A DNA stretch of 64,000 bases from Pseudoscleropodium purum (GCA_963969395.1 OZ017802.1:7504501-7568500), one strand, 5' to 3'. Counted from the stretch's first letter, positions 46,769 through 59,790 are shown. Numbers and translations: made by a program. The notes: generated by a model not told the origin, from the letters alone.

Positions 46769-49700
46769 TGGTTTAGTTGCGTTGGTGTGGACGCCATAGC
46801 TGGGAAGAGGGAATGGAAAGCTGCGAAACTCGTGTTGGGAGGCGCAGCGTCGTGTACATCTTTGTTGATATTTGTATAGTGTCGGGTAGTTGCCATTTTT
46901 GTCCCCCTCTCCTGTCGCCGCAGAAGGAATGGTGACTTCAGTTGACTTCTTTCAATGTGCTAACTGAAGTGGCCTGTTCGAGGATAATATTGCAGTTTAC
47001 AGTTCTCAATTTGATTAATTTTTTACCCCATACTCGGTCCATAGCGCCAAATTGATATTACTCATATCTGCATTGTCACAGCTGCGAAATTTTATGTCCA
47101 GATTTTTATTGCTAGGTAATGTACAGTACAGTACAATAATTGCATGAAGTGTCTAGATCTGGATGTATCATAATCTAAATTGTGCCACAATTTGTAGTGG
47201 GTGCATGTTACACTAATCAAGTGACGAAGTAGTGCGCACCACTACTGTAGTTGGATCGCACTGCGAGCAAACCCACAAATGAAAATAGGAACAAATGCAA
47301 CAAGTACTGGTTGTATTCATTGAATTCAGAAGCGAATGAGGGTGTGCCACATAGTTACATTCCAAATTCCCCACACTTCATTACCAAATTCTAAATATCA
47401 CACAATGTGCGTGCCATGTACTAGGTTCAACACGCATTGTTTTTTTAAATTGCAAAATTTTAAGAGATTGGCGGTTTCTAGTCGCCCGCTGTGCTGCTTC
47501 ATCTCCTGAGTGCGCTTATTTGGGTTTCGAGAATCTCTGGCAAATCCCAATGCCAATGTCGCCATTCCAATACAAAACATTTATGAATGACAACTTTCGA
47601 AATGACCGCTTTCCTCTAGCAAGGACAACTGTCACTTTGCCAGAGTATTGAACTAAAAGATTACACTCAGTTTCGAGTCTGCAATATCACGTTACGACGA
47701 AGAGCAGTCAATATGATCGTGGAACTAAAACCTGACACATCAGCATTGAAAGACCAGTCAGCTTAATTAGCTAGCATTGTGTATGATCGTCAGGGTTCAA
47801 TTTGGTGATAATATTTTTCTCTCTCTCAGTAAACGTGTGCTCTAAGAGCACTGCTCTCCTGTTCGAGATTGCATTTCTTTCGGCTTGATCCCAGATGTTA
47901 GTTTCATTGTGTCTGGTCAGTCATGCTTTGAAAATTGCATGGCAACGTGAATTGACGATAGCTTTCTGCGATTGTTTGTGACGACTTTCAACAGGGAATT
48001 CTTGCAATGGGAACTTGGGATTGTGAGGTACCCACAGCAAAACCTGACGGCACTGCAATCTTTGAGCCTGACATCGCACAAGTTTTAAGCAATGTCCCTC
48101 TCAGTACTGATGTGACATCCAACACAAGTAACTTAACCTGGCCCTTGATGCTCAAATATGTGATAATTGTGCCCAAAATTGCTGTAAATTCCAAATGGGT
48201 TTTTCGAATTTACCAATCAAGAAACCAGCAGGGAGACATATCACCTCAGATCCAGAAATTGTTTCTGCAGTTTCAACCTCCAAGGGTACGTACATTCACA
48301 CGAAGAGGCAGGGAATGCCAACCCTAAACAGCACCCTTGGAAAAGAAAATCCAGAGATTCTTCTTTTACACAATCTGGAGCTCCCGGATAATGGTGGAAG
48401 GTATGAATGTCAGCATTTTGAGTCTTCTAATTTGGTTGTCATCCCCAATGGTGAAAAAGCTGAGTTCTCAGAACTGCAAGAGAATTATTATTCTAGTCAA
48501 ACAAATTCGCCAAATCACATTTTCAAGGACTTCACAATCCTTGACAGAAATTACATTCTATGGGATCTCCAATTGCTTCTCCTACTCACCTTGTAACTGG
48601 TTACCTACTTTCTTAGAGGAGTCCCAATCTAGAGCGTGAGCTGTATTGTGTCTGAATCAGTCCTCATATTCATGTCATTTGTCCTCATTTTAAGTTGTTA
48701 GGCTCATGACCAGGATTCAGCAGTACAGTACAGTACGAGAGCTTGAGAGAGTACGCAAGTATTTGAATGTTTTTATAGTGGTTTTGAAGCGGTGGCACCA
48801 CACCTTCATTGCCAGCCTCGGATTGAGTTACAAGTGATCTTGAACACTTGAATTCCATGGGATTACACGTGTGGATCAATGGAATGAATTTCTTCTTCGA
48901 ATTGATTAAGTTGTCTACAGAGTTTGATGACTTTTTCGTTCCATACAATCAGCACCAAACCTTTCCAGGATATTCCTTTGTGCACAACATTAAACATCGT
49001 TTTGGTTACGGCCAAGGTTAAAGACACAATGTGTTTTGCATCAGTGGGCGCCCGTGGAGCATCTGAAAATCTGAAGCTATAATAGCAGACCCATAAAAAC
49101 TCCATAAATTCTGCATAAAATTAAACCACCCAGCAGTAAAGATACTCATCCAAATGTAGAATATCAGCATTTGTTGCATTCACAAGTTATACCCACGTGA
49201 GCCTTTGGCATTGATCTCATGAACAGAATGAGAAATGCAGTTGATAGAAGTCACAATATGCATGAAAATGCTCCGAATTCATGTTGGAATACCGGAAAGT
49301 TGGATGAGTTGATTGACAATTGCAAGCTATCCACCCATTTCAGTTTGTAAGTCACGGATGACGGTGACATAGAATTCATAATTTAGTGTGTTTCATGTAA
49401 GCGACGTGAGCAACCATAATTTCTCCACTACCTTACGTACTCACACGTTCAAGGTAAGAGTCTGAGTGGACTATCACACATTGGAATGATCACAAGCTTC
49501 AAGCCTGCAAGGACGGACAAAGTTAGGGATTGAGATTAAAATGTGGTCAAGAAACGGACTGGCATTCAAGTTAATTAGTTGTTGTAAAAGTGAGGAATTT
49601 GGATTTCATATTCTCGCACTCAAAAGAGATTGAATCTTTTTATCTGTGCACTAGAAAACGATCTCATCAAGAAGAAATACAAAGAACGCAATGTATATTT

Positions 49701-50799
49701 TGTACATCACCAGCAATAATTGAAGTTCCGTATCAGTTCATCATAAAGTTCCGAAGTGACATTAATGTTTAGCTCAAATTTTTGTCTTCGGAAGTATAGT
49801 TGGAATCAATTTGCTGGAGTAGGTAAATTGACGGAATCATTCTGTGGAAATTTTTTCTTCTTCAGTTTGCCACTGGAACTGAAGAAAGGCATCCTCATGA
49901 TGCTCGTGCATATCTCTTGGCAAGCATAATTTGGATGGAATCCTGCCAAACTCCGTGAGTCCTTTCCATAGGTCTTTAAGATTACCACTTTGAATCATCT
50001 CATGGACTTCAAAATTACTAAGGTATGAGCACCCATTGTCAACACTTCTTGTTACCAACTCTAAATCTGTTTGAAATTTGGATAAAAAGAATAATTAATG
50101 TGTGTTTCTTTGAAAGTACAAAAACAACCTTGTTTAGCCTTGTGTGGGAGTAGAGCACTTAGGCTAGAAAATAGAGAAACATTCACTTTCAAAGATCATA
50201 TGAGTAAGAGGCTACTAGAAATGTGACCTGCATAGACTCTGGGAATGACCCACAAGAAGAAACACATGACTAGTTGTAGGGTCTTCTTATGGTCACTACC
50301 TTGGTCTATGCATATCACATTTTTAGTAGTGGAGAATCAAAAATCAATAGTAGGGTTTTAAGACCCTTCATTTTTTTAAGAATTTAATGAGTACCAAATT
50401 AGTGGATATAGAAAACAACACTTGTTCAATGACTAATTAAAAAAAACTCTTCTTCAATGGGTTAACAAAAGAATGTAGCAATATAGAATTTAAGCTTTGC
50501 AAACCTTAGTAACTATTCCATATATAATTTTATTGATAATTAGAAAATAATTTATTATAAATTATATGTAATAGTATATTACATTTTTGTATAAATTTTA
50601 ATTTTTTTTTATTTAATGATATTTTAATATCATTGAACTATTGTATCAGTATGACAATATTGATCATAATTATAATATACTCGCATTTTATACTTCCTAA
50701 ATTATATATTATCACATCTACACATAATCCAACTTAACTATTGTGAATGAAATAATAGTGACCATCTAGAATGAGTTTTCAAAAAAGTAGATCCCTTAC
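46769..50799. other. Downstream flank and intergenic DNA, no firm gene
   Basis: The 3' untranslated region of the multicopper oxidase gene probably occupies the first few hundred bases. Between 47995 and 48596 two overlapping plus-strand frames (48007-48327 and 48195-48596) are unusually open, and the first has acceptor-like CTTTCAACAG and donor-like CCAAG/GTACGT flanks. The product is not recognised. From 50000 onward the DNA is AT-rich up to the gap. Confidence 0.35.
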
Positions 50800-50999
50800 N
50801 NNNNNNNNNNNNNNNNNNNNNNNNNNNNNNNNNNNNNNNNNNNNNNNNNNNNNNNNNNNNNNNNNNNNNNNNNNNNNNNNNNNNNNNNNNNNNNNNNNNN
50901 NNNNNNNNNNNNNNNNNNNNNNNNNNNNNNNNNNNNNNNNNNNNNNNNNNNNNNNNNNNNNNNNNNNNNNNNNNNNNNNNNNNNNNNNNNNNNNNNNNN
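50800..50999. other. Assembly gap of exactly 200 N
   Basis: The run of N is exactly 200 bases, which suggests a fixed-size placeholder, so the true distance is unknown. It lies in AT-rich repetitive DNA, away from any gene called here. Confidence 0.98.
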
Positions 51000-51830
51000 A
51001 AAACATGTGGTAAAAATTTCAAAAAATTCCACTGTGTGGATCATAAGATATCGGCATTCAAATTCACTAAAACCATTTTCTTAATCCTATGAAAAATCAA
51101 GCAACTACACTTCACAAGCTCACTTTTCTATGAAAAAATGACCAAAATGGTAATGCTTCTTTGGATTATTATTTTCCTAGACAAATTGGCCAAATGCTTA
51201 AAAAAATTTAGATCATTTAGAATAGTACAACATACAAGAAAATAATAGTAAGTAGGTAGTAGTAGAACATTATTCAAAATACTAAATTATTAAGAATTTA
51301 AATATGGGAATTGAAAAATGTCAATCTCAATGGCTGAAATTTTGAATTACACAATTTTACATTCTAGGTTTTTATTTTTTTCAAAAATCTTGAAAATTAG
51401 ATAAGATAAAAGATTTCAAAGTTTATTTTAGAGTAGGGAATCCATAATTGCTTACAAACAAAAAATCCTCATAACTTTTGATTTGTTGATCAAAATGGAA
51501 TGATTCAAAGCTTTATTTGTATAAAAGTCTAAAAAACCAATTTCAAATTTTGGTTTTTGAAAAAAGTGATTTTTTCTAATCTACCCAAACTGCTCAATTA
51601 CAGAAGAAAGTAACATATTAGGCTGTAACTTTTGACTCCTATTTTCAAATGTCATGAAATTTGTTGCATATGAAAGATATTCCTCATCCACACCTTCTAT
51701 AAAAATTTCAGCCTAAAATATGTGAAATTCTAGTCACAATGGCCTGCCCAAAATTTCTATACAACCAACAAACGCAGTCCGATCCTTTAGAGATTAAGGA
51801 AGGATTTTCTCTTCAAGATTCAAGTATTAG
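51000..51830. other. AT-rich repeat-like DNA next to the gap, no gene seen
   Basis: No coding frame is present. The right side (from about 51870) shares a terminal segment with the TTAA-flanked family, including tgtccaaaatatggacat and cttcaaggttaa at 51889-51924, so a truncated or rearranged copy probably ends at 51920. Confidence 0.4.
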
Positions 51831-51929
51831 ATTGGATGATTGAAAATTTTACTAGACTAGCAACACTTGGACGCACTCTCTATTCATTGTCCAAAATATG
51901 GACATTGGAGCACTTCAAGGTTAAAATCA

Positions 51930-52205
51930 AGGCTTTTTTTTTTTTCATTATTTTGGGGTGCCAAAGTGGTGATCTAAAATTTTACAATGGTACTCCAAAT
52001 TTCAACATTCATCCACACATTGAATAGAAAATATCACATTAGTACATATCAAATGTCCACAATTCCATTTTCATCCACAATTTGGTGATTTCATCTAAGA
52101 GTTTTTATTAATTTGAAGTTTTCTGCCAAAAAAACTTCACATTTTGTTGCCATTTTCTAGCCAAATTATTTTTTTTCTGGTGCAATTTGGCACCAAAAAG
52201 AAAAA
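51930..52205. repeat. Dispersed repeat (about 270 bp), copy 2
   Basis: This is the same-orientation relative of 20050-20325, ending in the same ctggtgcaatttggcacca fold-back. It follows directly after the TTAA-type end at 51920-51924, so the two repeats may be parts of one larger element. Confidence 0.65.
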
Positions 52206-52387
52206 GAAAAAGAAAACTGGTTAAAATATACCGTTTCTGATTTTGGGGAGATGAAACTTCTTCAAATATTTTTTTCAGTAAATTATCATTGGAAGACAAG
52301 TAAAATTGGCATCTAGTTCAAGTGGTTTCATAATTTTTGGAGCTTTCTAGAATTAGTTATGAATTTGTGAAGTTCTAATGCAGTGGG

Positions 52388-52496
52388 CTCTGAAATCGCC
52401 CACCTGCTGAAATGTACACTATTTGTACATTTCTCATTCAATGAAAAAGCAAGATGTACAAATAGTGTGCATTTCAGCAGGTGGGTGACTTTAGAG
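52388..52496 (+). repeat. Long hairpin: 43-bp arms, 23-bp loop
   Basis: The left arm (52388-52430) and right arm (52454-52496) pair along all 43 positions with only four departures from Watson-Crick. In a plus-strand RNA three of these are G:U wobbles and one is A:C. The loop is 23 nt. The core arm sequence is CACCTGCTGAAATG with ACACTATTTGTACAT. It could be a MIRNA-like precursor or a short fold-back element. There is no coding frame. Confidence 0.8.
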
Positions 52497-52525
52497 CGTG
52501 AGCGCTTTATGGACCTCTTACCTTA

Positions 52526-52600
52526 CACTCTTTCTAATCAGCAGGAGAAAGCAGGAGAAAGTAGGAGAAAGCAAGAGATTAATTATGGCACAATTTTCAA
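52526..52600. repeat. Dispersed short repeat shared with 60055-60105
   Basis: Both sites share tacactctttcNaatc, then agagaaagtaggaga, then gattaattatggcacaa. In this copy the caggagaaag unit is expanded three- to fourfold. Confidence 0.65.
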
Positions 52601-52649
52601 TGCAGTTGTGGCACATTATGACTTGTTGTAGTTTTGGTTGATTTTACAA

Positions 52650-55600
52650 GGAACCTATGGTTGGAAACAGGAAGACCTACATGACAAGAATATGTCAATT
52701 AGAATCTTCAACTAAAAAATTTATAGTAATTAAATTATGAGAAATAAAATTCTGAAAAAAATATGAAATCCTTCTCAACTCTATTTTTGTAAATGAGAAA
52801 ATTTCTCCATTTAAGAAAACAACACTCTAGGTATGCAAAATTGCTTAAGTGGCCGAAAATGAGTCCATTCCCTTAATTGCAAAATAGATGAAGTTATCAA
52901 AAACAATTGGTGGTTAGGATCTAGTGAGTCGTGGGTGGCGAGATTAGTACTAACTTGTGAATATTTGCAATTATTTTTGATGACTTGGCCTACTTTGCAA
53001 TTACTAGACATAATATCAATGTACACTAACTAGTGAAATTAGGTTGTTTGGCCTTCTATACTATGTAAATATGTGTAAGTATTGTAGAAGGACGTAGGAA
53101 ATAGGAACTATGTATATGGCATGGATTAGTGAATTGGTTCATAGCCCGGGTTTAAAAAATTGCATGTGCCTCCACGTGGCCTAGCAAAGACCCATGAGGT
53201 AATTTCTCTCAATAAAACAACCTAATTCTTAAGGCAACCAAAATTTTACTATGTAGAGTAGGAGAGTTGAGTTGTTTGACTTCTTTGATTAATTAACCAT
53301 TTGAAACATGCCACGATGGCAAAAGTCTCTTGGATTTAGATTATGTTAGGTGGATTCACACTCACTAAGGTAATATCAGTTGGTAGTAGTAGAGATTTCT
53401 CTCAAATTTCTCTCACTACCAGACCAATGAAATTTCTACTTCATACCCACCATGTTGAAAATTTGCACAAGGCAAACAATGAACATTATTGGTCGTAATG
53501 TGCCTCTCCTTTATCAATCAAAACATGTCATGAAGGCAAAACTCTCTTGCATTGACATTAATATGTGCAAATTGTATCGTAAGTTGAGGACTTGGAATAA
53601 CTTAGAGCACTTGTACACAAGCATGCCCAACATAGCTGCAATCACTACTAGGTGACCCTTATAAAAATCCATGCTTCACCGGTACACTCTCAATGTAAGC
53701 AAGTGCCACATGCTCATCAAAAATGCCCCAACCAAGGCTTTTCTATGGACCAATGTGCTACCCTCACTCCAGAGGCCAATTTTTAGAGGGATGAAGCCAA
53801 AGAGGTCAGATTTCTAACAATCTGACAAAATTTCGTCAAAAATAAAAGTCCTAGCTCCAACCACTCAAAAGTTGAGAGCCTTCTTTGTTGCCACAAAAGT
53901 ATAGATTCTAAGGATCTACATTCCTTCTCTACTTTGTTCTATCCAACAACAAATTCTAATGTCCAAAAGTGCTATGTGCCCAGACAAGCATGAACAACAA
54001 GTTGGAAATGATCAATTTAATTAGTGTCTCTACAAGCCAAAAAAAACCCACTAGTGAAGCTCATATCCTCAACAATTCATGTTCAATTCTTGTAATTAAT
54101 TCTCCAAGAGCTTTGTAATTCAAAGTTTTAGACTTTTGGTTTCTTGGAATATGAATAATTCAAGAGCCAATCTTGAAATCTTCGTAAATGAATTAAAACA
54201 TGATAGATTATGCAATCTAATTTATTACAAGTACATTCAACCTTCTCTAATTTCACATTTCACATATATCTTAAGAATATATCATTGTATTGTACACATT
54301 CGTGATTGAACAATAGAAAAGAATTTTCATATGCTAACTGTTAAATACATATGACAAGAGCCCATCTATCCATCAAAGGAATGCAATTACACAAGATTGA
54401 GTATGGTCAAACCATCTTCAATTGCCTATGTTTTCATATCTAAATTTTTTTTGCAACTATGATCCCTACCACTAAAGTTAATTCAATCAGTGCAATACAT
54501 TCAAAATGTCTAATATAGTATTTTGCTAGTGGAATAAAATTTATTTTCAAGATTTGAATGATAGCTTGGACATGATGATAGTCCCTCCTTCAATCTCCTT
54601 ACGGCGACTAAAAAGATTAAAATAAAATGGTTTCTAGTAGGAAAATTCAATATAAAACAATTGTGTCCCTCTCACTAATTGAATCAATCTAATTAGTGAA
54701 AGAGTGTTGAAATCACCAATCTATAGTATGAGATTTTGGTGCACAGGTTTTTTACAATGTACTCTCATACTTTAAACAAAGTTTTGTGCTCTAAGTCCTC
54801 GTTTCTCAGAGTAAACATTCCATTTGGGGATCTTACTAGTCTACAAATTATTCACACTCCACCTAATGGATGCCATGTGAGTCTCTTGATGCACTGTAGA
54901 TTGGATTTTTATTATGGATTTAACTATAATAAAATTCCTTTAGATTAAGTTTGTTCACAAGGAGGTATGGAAACCTATGGTGATTCTTGTGGAATCATAG
55001 ATTTAATTTCACCTATATTCATACACAATTTAAAGAGATGAAAAATTCCTAACTTCACAACCACAATAGATAGACCAATTTATTATATTTAAAGCCAAAG
55101 TTGAGAACTTATCAACTTGTTGGTAGGGTCTTATAGCTTCCTTCCTTCCATTGCTCCATCACTTCTCATCAACCAAAATCTATTGCTCCTAATTCTCTTT
55201 TGCTTTAACCATGATTCCACTTTGTGATTTAATCTTGTCAGCTTCAATAGATGGTTGACTACATTCGTTTGCTCTTTTCTACTTCGGTTGCAATTGCTTT
55301 TCCAAATGGGCTATAGAACTTCCACAATTAGTCTCTGCATAGTTCTTCCCATGACAAAATGTGCATCTATTTACATTCCTATAGATTTCGCTCATTGAAT
55401 TGAATTGATGTGCATCTCAACTATAAAACTATTACAGCACATATGTTGATTCAATTTCTATCGATTCTACCATCATTTGTTGCCATTAAAACTCCCGGTC
55501 CGATACTATAGATAATATTTCTAACCAGCACTCAGACAGCATTGACATTCTAAAATACAATAGATAATATATTCCGCATTAAACTCATAAATCTATCACT

Positions 55601-56150
55601 CAATCCAAATTCTAGCAACTCCAATTGATTCATACTCTTCCCCGCACAGTTCACACACAATTGAAATTCACACATCACAAACCGCTCATGAGTTTGCAGA
55701 AGACTCAAATCATTCAGATTCAACAAGTGCACAATTACACATCAAACTCAAATTGAATTCACACAATTCCAGCACAATTTAACACAAAATTTTATGATAG
55801 AATCTCATTTCATTATCTCAGCAACTTTTACAATTGATTCAACTTATCTATAACCTCACACAGATTTCAAATCACTACAACCACATACTCAGATATTATC
55901 ACAATTAACTCTCCCAATCAATTGCACTCACAAAATCATAAAACTATCGCTCACACACTGCCAGCCTCACTACTATAGGAACTTTGGATCACTTCTCCAG
56001 ACTAAGAGAGAGAAAGCAGCGCACAATAGTTTTCACCTAATTCCCATAGCAACTGCTAATCATCTCCATAGGCCACACCCCATTCATCCACTTCTACAAT
56101 TCAATGGATAGAAACCCATAGTAAACCTTTACTGATCAGTAAAAACTATT
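52650..56150. other. AT-rich intergenic DNA, no gene recognised
   Basis: Only short, isolated frames occur. From about 55150 to 56150 the plus strand is C/A-rich and G-poor, like 10300-11600, suggesting a related class of decayed repeat. No transposase or retrotransposon protein motif was seen. Confidence 0.45.
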
Positions 56151-56399
56151 GTTTACACTACTAGAAATGCAAGACCAAAACAACAAAAATTCAACTGATT
56201 TATGTTATTTGGGACAATAGAATGACCATTTTGTAACTTTCTATGAAAATCGACAAAATGGCAAATTCTTTCTGTTAATTTGAATAGTGCAATGACCAAA
56301 TCAACATGTTTTTGTTGAATTTGGAATCTTTCAAGAATCTTTTTGGAATATTTAAGAATTTAAGTATAATGATTTAAAAAAAAAATTAATCATGTAAAA

Positions 56400-56785
56400 T
56401 TCAGTCTTTTTTCAATTCAACAGACTTTGGAGTCCATTCCCGCATAGTAGAATAAAAAATTTCAAAAAACTTACAACCAAGAAAAGTTGTAAATTCAAGC
56501 TACCTATCACCTCCAAAAATTCTTTTGTGATTTAAATCCTCCAATAAAAAGTTATAGACAAAAATCAGAGAGGGGTAGTTAGGAACATTTATTTTGACAT
56601 TTTCAAACATCCTCTCTGATTTTTGTCCATAACTTTTTATTGGAGACTCAAAATCACAAACTGATTTTTGAAGGTTAAATTTAGTTTGATTTTACAGCTT
56701 TTCTTAGTTCTAAGTTTTTTGAGAAAACGTGTTTTACTATGACTAAATGACCTCTGAAGTCTGCTGAAAATACAAAACACATGAA
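56400..56785. repeat. Long inverted repeat inside the CACTA-type element
   Basis: Arms of about 170 bp face each other. The inner 49 bp are nearly identical (ccaataaaaagttat, then gacaaaaatcagagagg, mirrored after 56605). Outer parts are more diverged but alignable to about 56400 and 56785. Confidence 0.7.
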
Positions 56786-56844
56786 AAAACAATGAAAAAA
56801 CTAAATATATAGAATTCTAGTTCATGTGTGGTCACTTAAGTATT

Positions 56845-56965
56845 TAGGTGGTTTAGTGGTTGGAACCTTGAACCTCCAAACATGAAGTCCAAGGTTCAAA
56901 CCCCTTTGGAGGCACCAAAGGGGTGGGTGGCGGGTGGCCTTGGCCCGCATGGCCGGCCGCCTAAT
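56845..56965 (+). mobile_element. tRNA-derived SINE-like segment
   Basis: TGGTTTAGTGG at 56849-56859 fits the RNA polymerase III A box, and GGTTCAAACCC at 56893-56903 fits the B box, 44 bp apart as in tRNA-derived SINE heads. A GC-rich stretch (gggtggcgggtggcc) follows, unlike the AT-rich surroundings. It does not fold as a proper tRNA to my eye. No poly-A tail or target duplication was defined. Confidence 0.5.
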
Positions 56966-57129
56966 TCTAATTTTAATTTAATTTTTTTTATTTGTCCAAA
57001 ACAACAGAAAAAATCAATAGATTTTAGTTTGATTTTGTCCAAAACAACACCTCTAAAATGACTAAATCATTCAATAGATTTGAGTTGAAATTCTATTGTT
57101 TTGATCATGAATTTTCTAGTAGTGTTGTA

Positions 57130-58500
57130 CAAGCCATTTAATATGTAATAACTCTAACTATGACTATTTTAGGCATTCGTCATTGAAGGGCAATGAAATT
57201 AAGTGGTATGGTTATACTCCTATTCCATTCTATATTGGCACCACTCTAAAGGAATCTACTCTTTTCTATAAGATAGATAAAATTTCACCCCACTTTGTCT
57301 ATGTTTACGATGCTAGAATATATTATGTGTTCAACAATACTACCTTCATGACCAAAGTGTGCTTTCATTTAGAAAACCACATGCATTTTGTTGCCTTTAG
57401 AACATATACAACGATGCTAAAGTGTGAGAGGTGAATCATAAACATTTAGATTTGAGCATTCACTACAAGGATTTTTACTAAAAATAGACATATTAGAGTA
57501 ATAAATAGCATTGTCAAATCTAAAAATAATAATTTTAGAAACCAAAAATTTAAAAAAATTTAAATAAAATTTGAAAATTTTTATTTAAAATAATCAATGT
57601 TGTAATCAAATATTGCATAAAGGGACATCCATTCATCCATATACAAATGAATTTCGTCCATATCATCTATTCATTATCCATCCAAAAAAGGCTTCATTTT
57701 CATATTATAGTATATGTCCTAGAAAATGGAATGTAATTATAAAATCTTTTTTTCCCAAAACCAATTTTTTTTTCAAAATCATTAAGATTGCATTGTTGAC
57801 TTCAAAACTCTATTAACTATTTTGAGGCTAGTTTAGGGCTCCTCAAAACCAAATAGCATCTTCAAGGTTCATTTGGAAAAATATAACAACTAATCCTATT
57901 TGTAGTTTGGCTACGGTTTAGCGCTCTATAGAACCAAAGAATAACATCAAGGTTTGTTTGGAGAAATGTAACAATTTATTCTATAGTGGTTCATTATGTT
58001 TTTCTATGATTTCAAAACTTTTCATTTAAGAATATTGATTTTATAGACAATTTTTTTTGCACCACCTCCTTATGATCCTCTTCGGTACTGAAGAGGCCTT
58101 CTTCCATATATTAGGTTCAACTTTTTTTTCTTATAATGATCCTCTTTGGAACTTGGATTTTTCTTTGTTGAAGATGCAAGTTTGTTAATTATTCTAAGAA
58201 TATGTACATCCTTAGATAGCAATGCTAGAGCAAGGAGTAAAGAGCCTTGAGCCACTTTGAGTGTTCATTAAGATTTTTTAGAAAAAATAGGCATATTAGA
58301 GTCATAAATAGTGATGTCAGATCCAAAATATTAATGTCAAAACTATTGAAATACAAATTACTAAAGATAGAATTTTAAAAAGTCAAATTGTTGAAAAACC
58401 TTTATTCAAGGTAGTTGATTTAGCATTCAAATGTTGCAAGTAGGGCCGAAAATTATAGCCTAGCCAGAATAACACTCTCAAATATTTGCAACATGCCATG
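57130..58500. other. AT-rich intergenic DNA, no gene seen
   Basis: The frames at 57183-57434 and 57613-57816 are short and AT-rich, without family resemblance. A weak duplication links 57850-57900 and 57905-57970 (both have ttcaaggttcatttgga-like text). Confidence 0.4.
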
Positions 58501-58510
58501 TGGCAATTAA

Positions 58511-58866
58511 CCCTTAAAGGGCATTGAGGCTGAAAAGGGGTTGCTAAATGACTTGATTGTTTATTGTAGAAACAAAGAATGCACCTACTAGAGCATTTTA
58601 GTGAGTACCATGGTCACAAGGACTGCATCTTTTAAAGGGTTTAACTCATAAACAACATTGTGTTCATTTTGTGTCCAATAAATTTTTTTATAGAGGACAA
58701 AAGTACAACTATTCATCCTCAAAATTTTGTTATGAAAAGGAGAGATCTTCTACAATTATAGTTTGACTTTCATCAAGTGCTTTTGCATTATTTTAAGCCA
58801 ATGATTCCCATGGTATCCACAGGGACGATTTCCACGGTCACCAATCCATCCTTCTAAGAGCTAAAA
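58511..58866. mobile_element. Degenerate TTAA-type element related to 16382-16608
   Basis: It starts after TTAA (58507-58510) with CCCTTAAAGGGCATTGAGG. Internal text such as gtgtccaataa, agatcttctacaa and aagccaatgattcc matches the 16.4-kb element. The right end is diverged and lacks a clean TTAA, so the boundary is approximate. Confidence 0.4.
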
Positions 58867-59790
58867 GTTTAGATTTTAGAAAAAAACACTGGGGTGGAAT
58901 GGAATTGAATGGGCCTTTTTGAAACCTTCACTCCTTTGTTCTTTATTTAGACTTGAAGAGCGTTATAAAAGTGTATTAATATGCAGTACTCCGCAGGTTC
59001 CAAGAACATTCAACACAGGAGGTCTCCTGCAGTCTATTGTAGACGGAAGGTTCAAGAACATTTCTTTTTCTCAGCGCTTTTGTTCTCCTTTCGAAGTTGG
59101 TTCCACCAATTTGAACTTCCCTTTGTCAATTGCTGTTGTCTTCCACAGTCAAAAGCAGACAGACAGACAGAACCCAAGTACCCAAATCTGAAGCCGTCAG
59201 TCAGTTCAGTTCCGTTCCGTTCCACCACGTTATTACTACGGTGCATGAACATTCTTTGTCGGTATTCTATTGGAACCACCCATTCAAGTTTTGCTTCTAA
59301 TCTGTAAACTATTATATTACCGTACACTTCGCAGTACAGTACATTTCTATCTGCGGCGACCAGTCGACGGACGGTAGGGCACCCCTCCGGAACTGAAGCC
59401 TGGCTTTTCATTGTTGCTGTTAATATTAGTTTGTGGAGGTAAGTTCGGCGCAGTTCCTGATCCTCCAAACCGAACTTTCTTAACCAGGTTCTCTAAAAAC
59501 GAAGAGGCGAATGAGCTTTTCTTGGGCTTCAAGGCAGTCTCGATTGGGTTCTGTTCACAGCTCAGTTCAATTCGGAAGAGTGAGATCATCGTTGGTCGAG
59601 ATTCCTCAAAAAGAGCAGAAAAGCAACTGAAGATATACACAAAGCGTACATCGTGAGTCAACTGCCGCTAAGCTAGGACTGGAATCGGTTGTGGATAGCC
59701 ACAGAAAAAAAAAAAGATCTTCAAACTATAGTGGTCTTCAAGTTTATGATACCGTGAGTAACGGAGCTTTTCTGAAGCTCAGCAAAGTCA

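Larger units (their letters stand above)
56156..57124. mobile_element. CACTA-type non-autonomous transposon (969 bp)
   Basis: The left end is CACTACTAGAAATG and the right end is TTTTCTAGTAGTG, so the terminal inverted repeat CACTACTAGAAA matches the classic CACTA (En/Spm) terminus. The ends share further sub-terminal similarity (ccaaaacaacaaaaattcaa on the left, and its diverged inverse on the right). Flanking trinucleotides are TTA and TTG, a near 3-bp duplication. There is no transposase. Nested inside are a long inverted repeat and a SINE-like segment. Confidence 0.7.

Noticed and set aside
48195..48596. Immunoglobulin-like motif (LPDNGGRYEC) in a plus-strand frame
   Set aside because: The spacing does not fit the DxGxYxC pattern, no second Cys or strand pattern is visible, and such domains are not expected here.
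56849..56903. A functional tRNA gene from the A and B boxes
   Set aside because: No complete cloverleaf or acceptor stem could be drawn, and it sits inside a transposon. A SINE head fits better.
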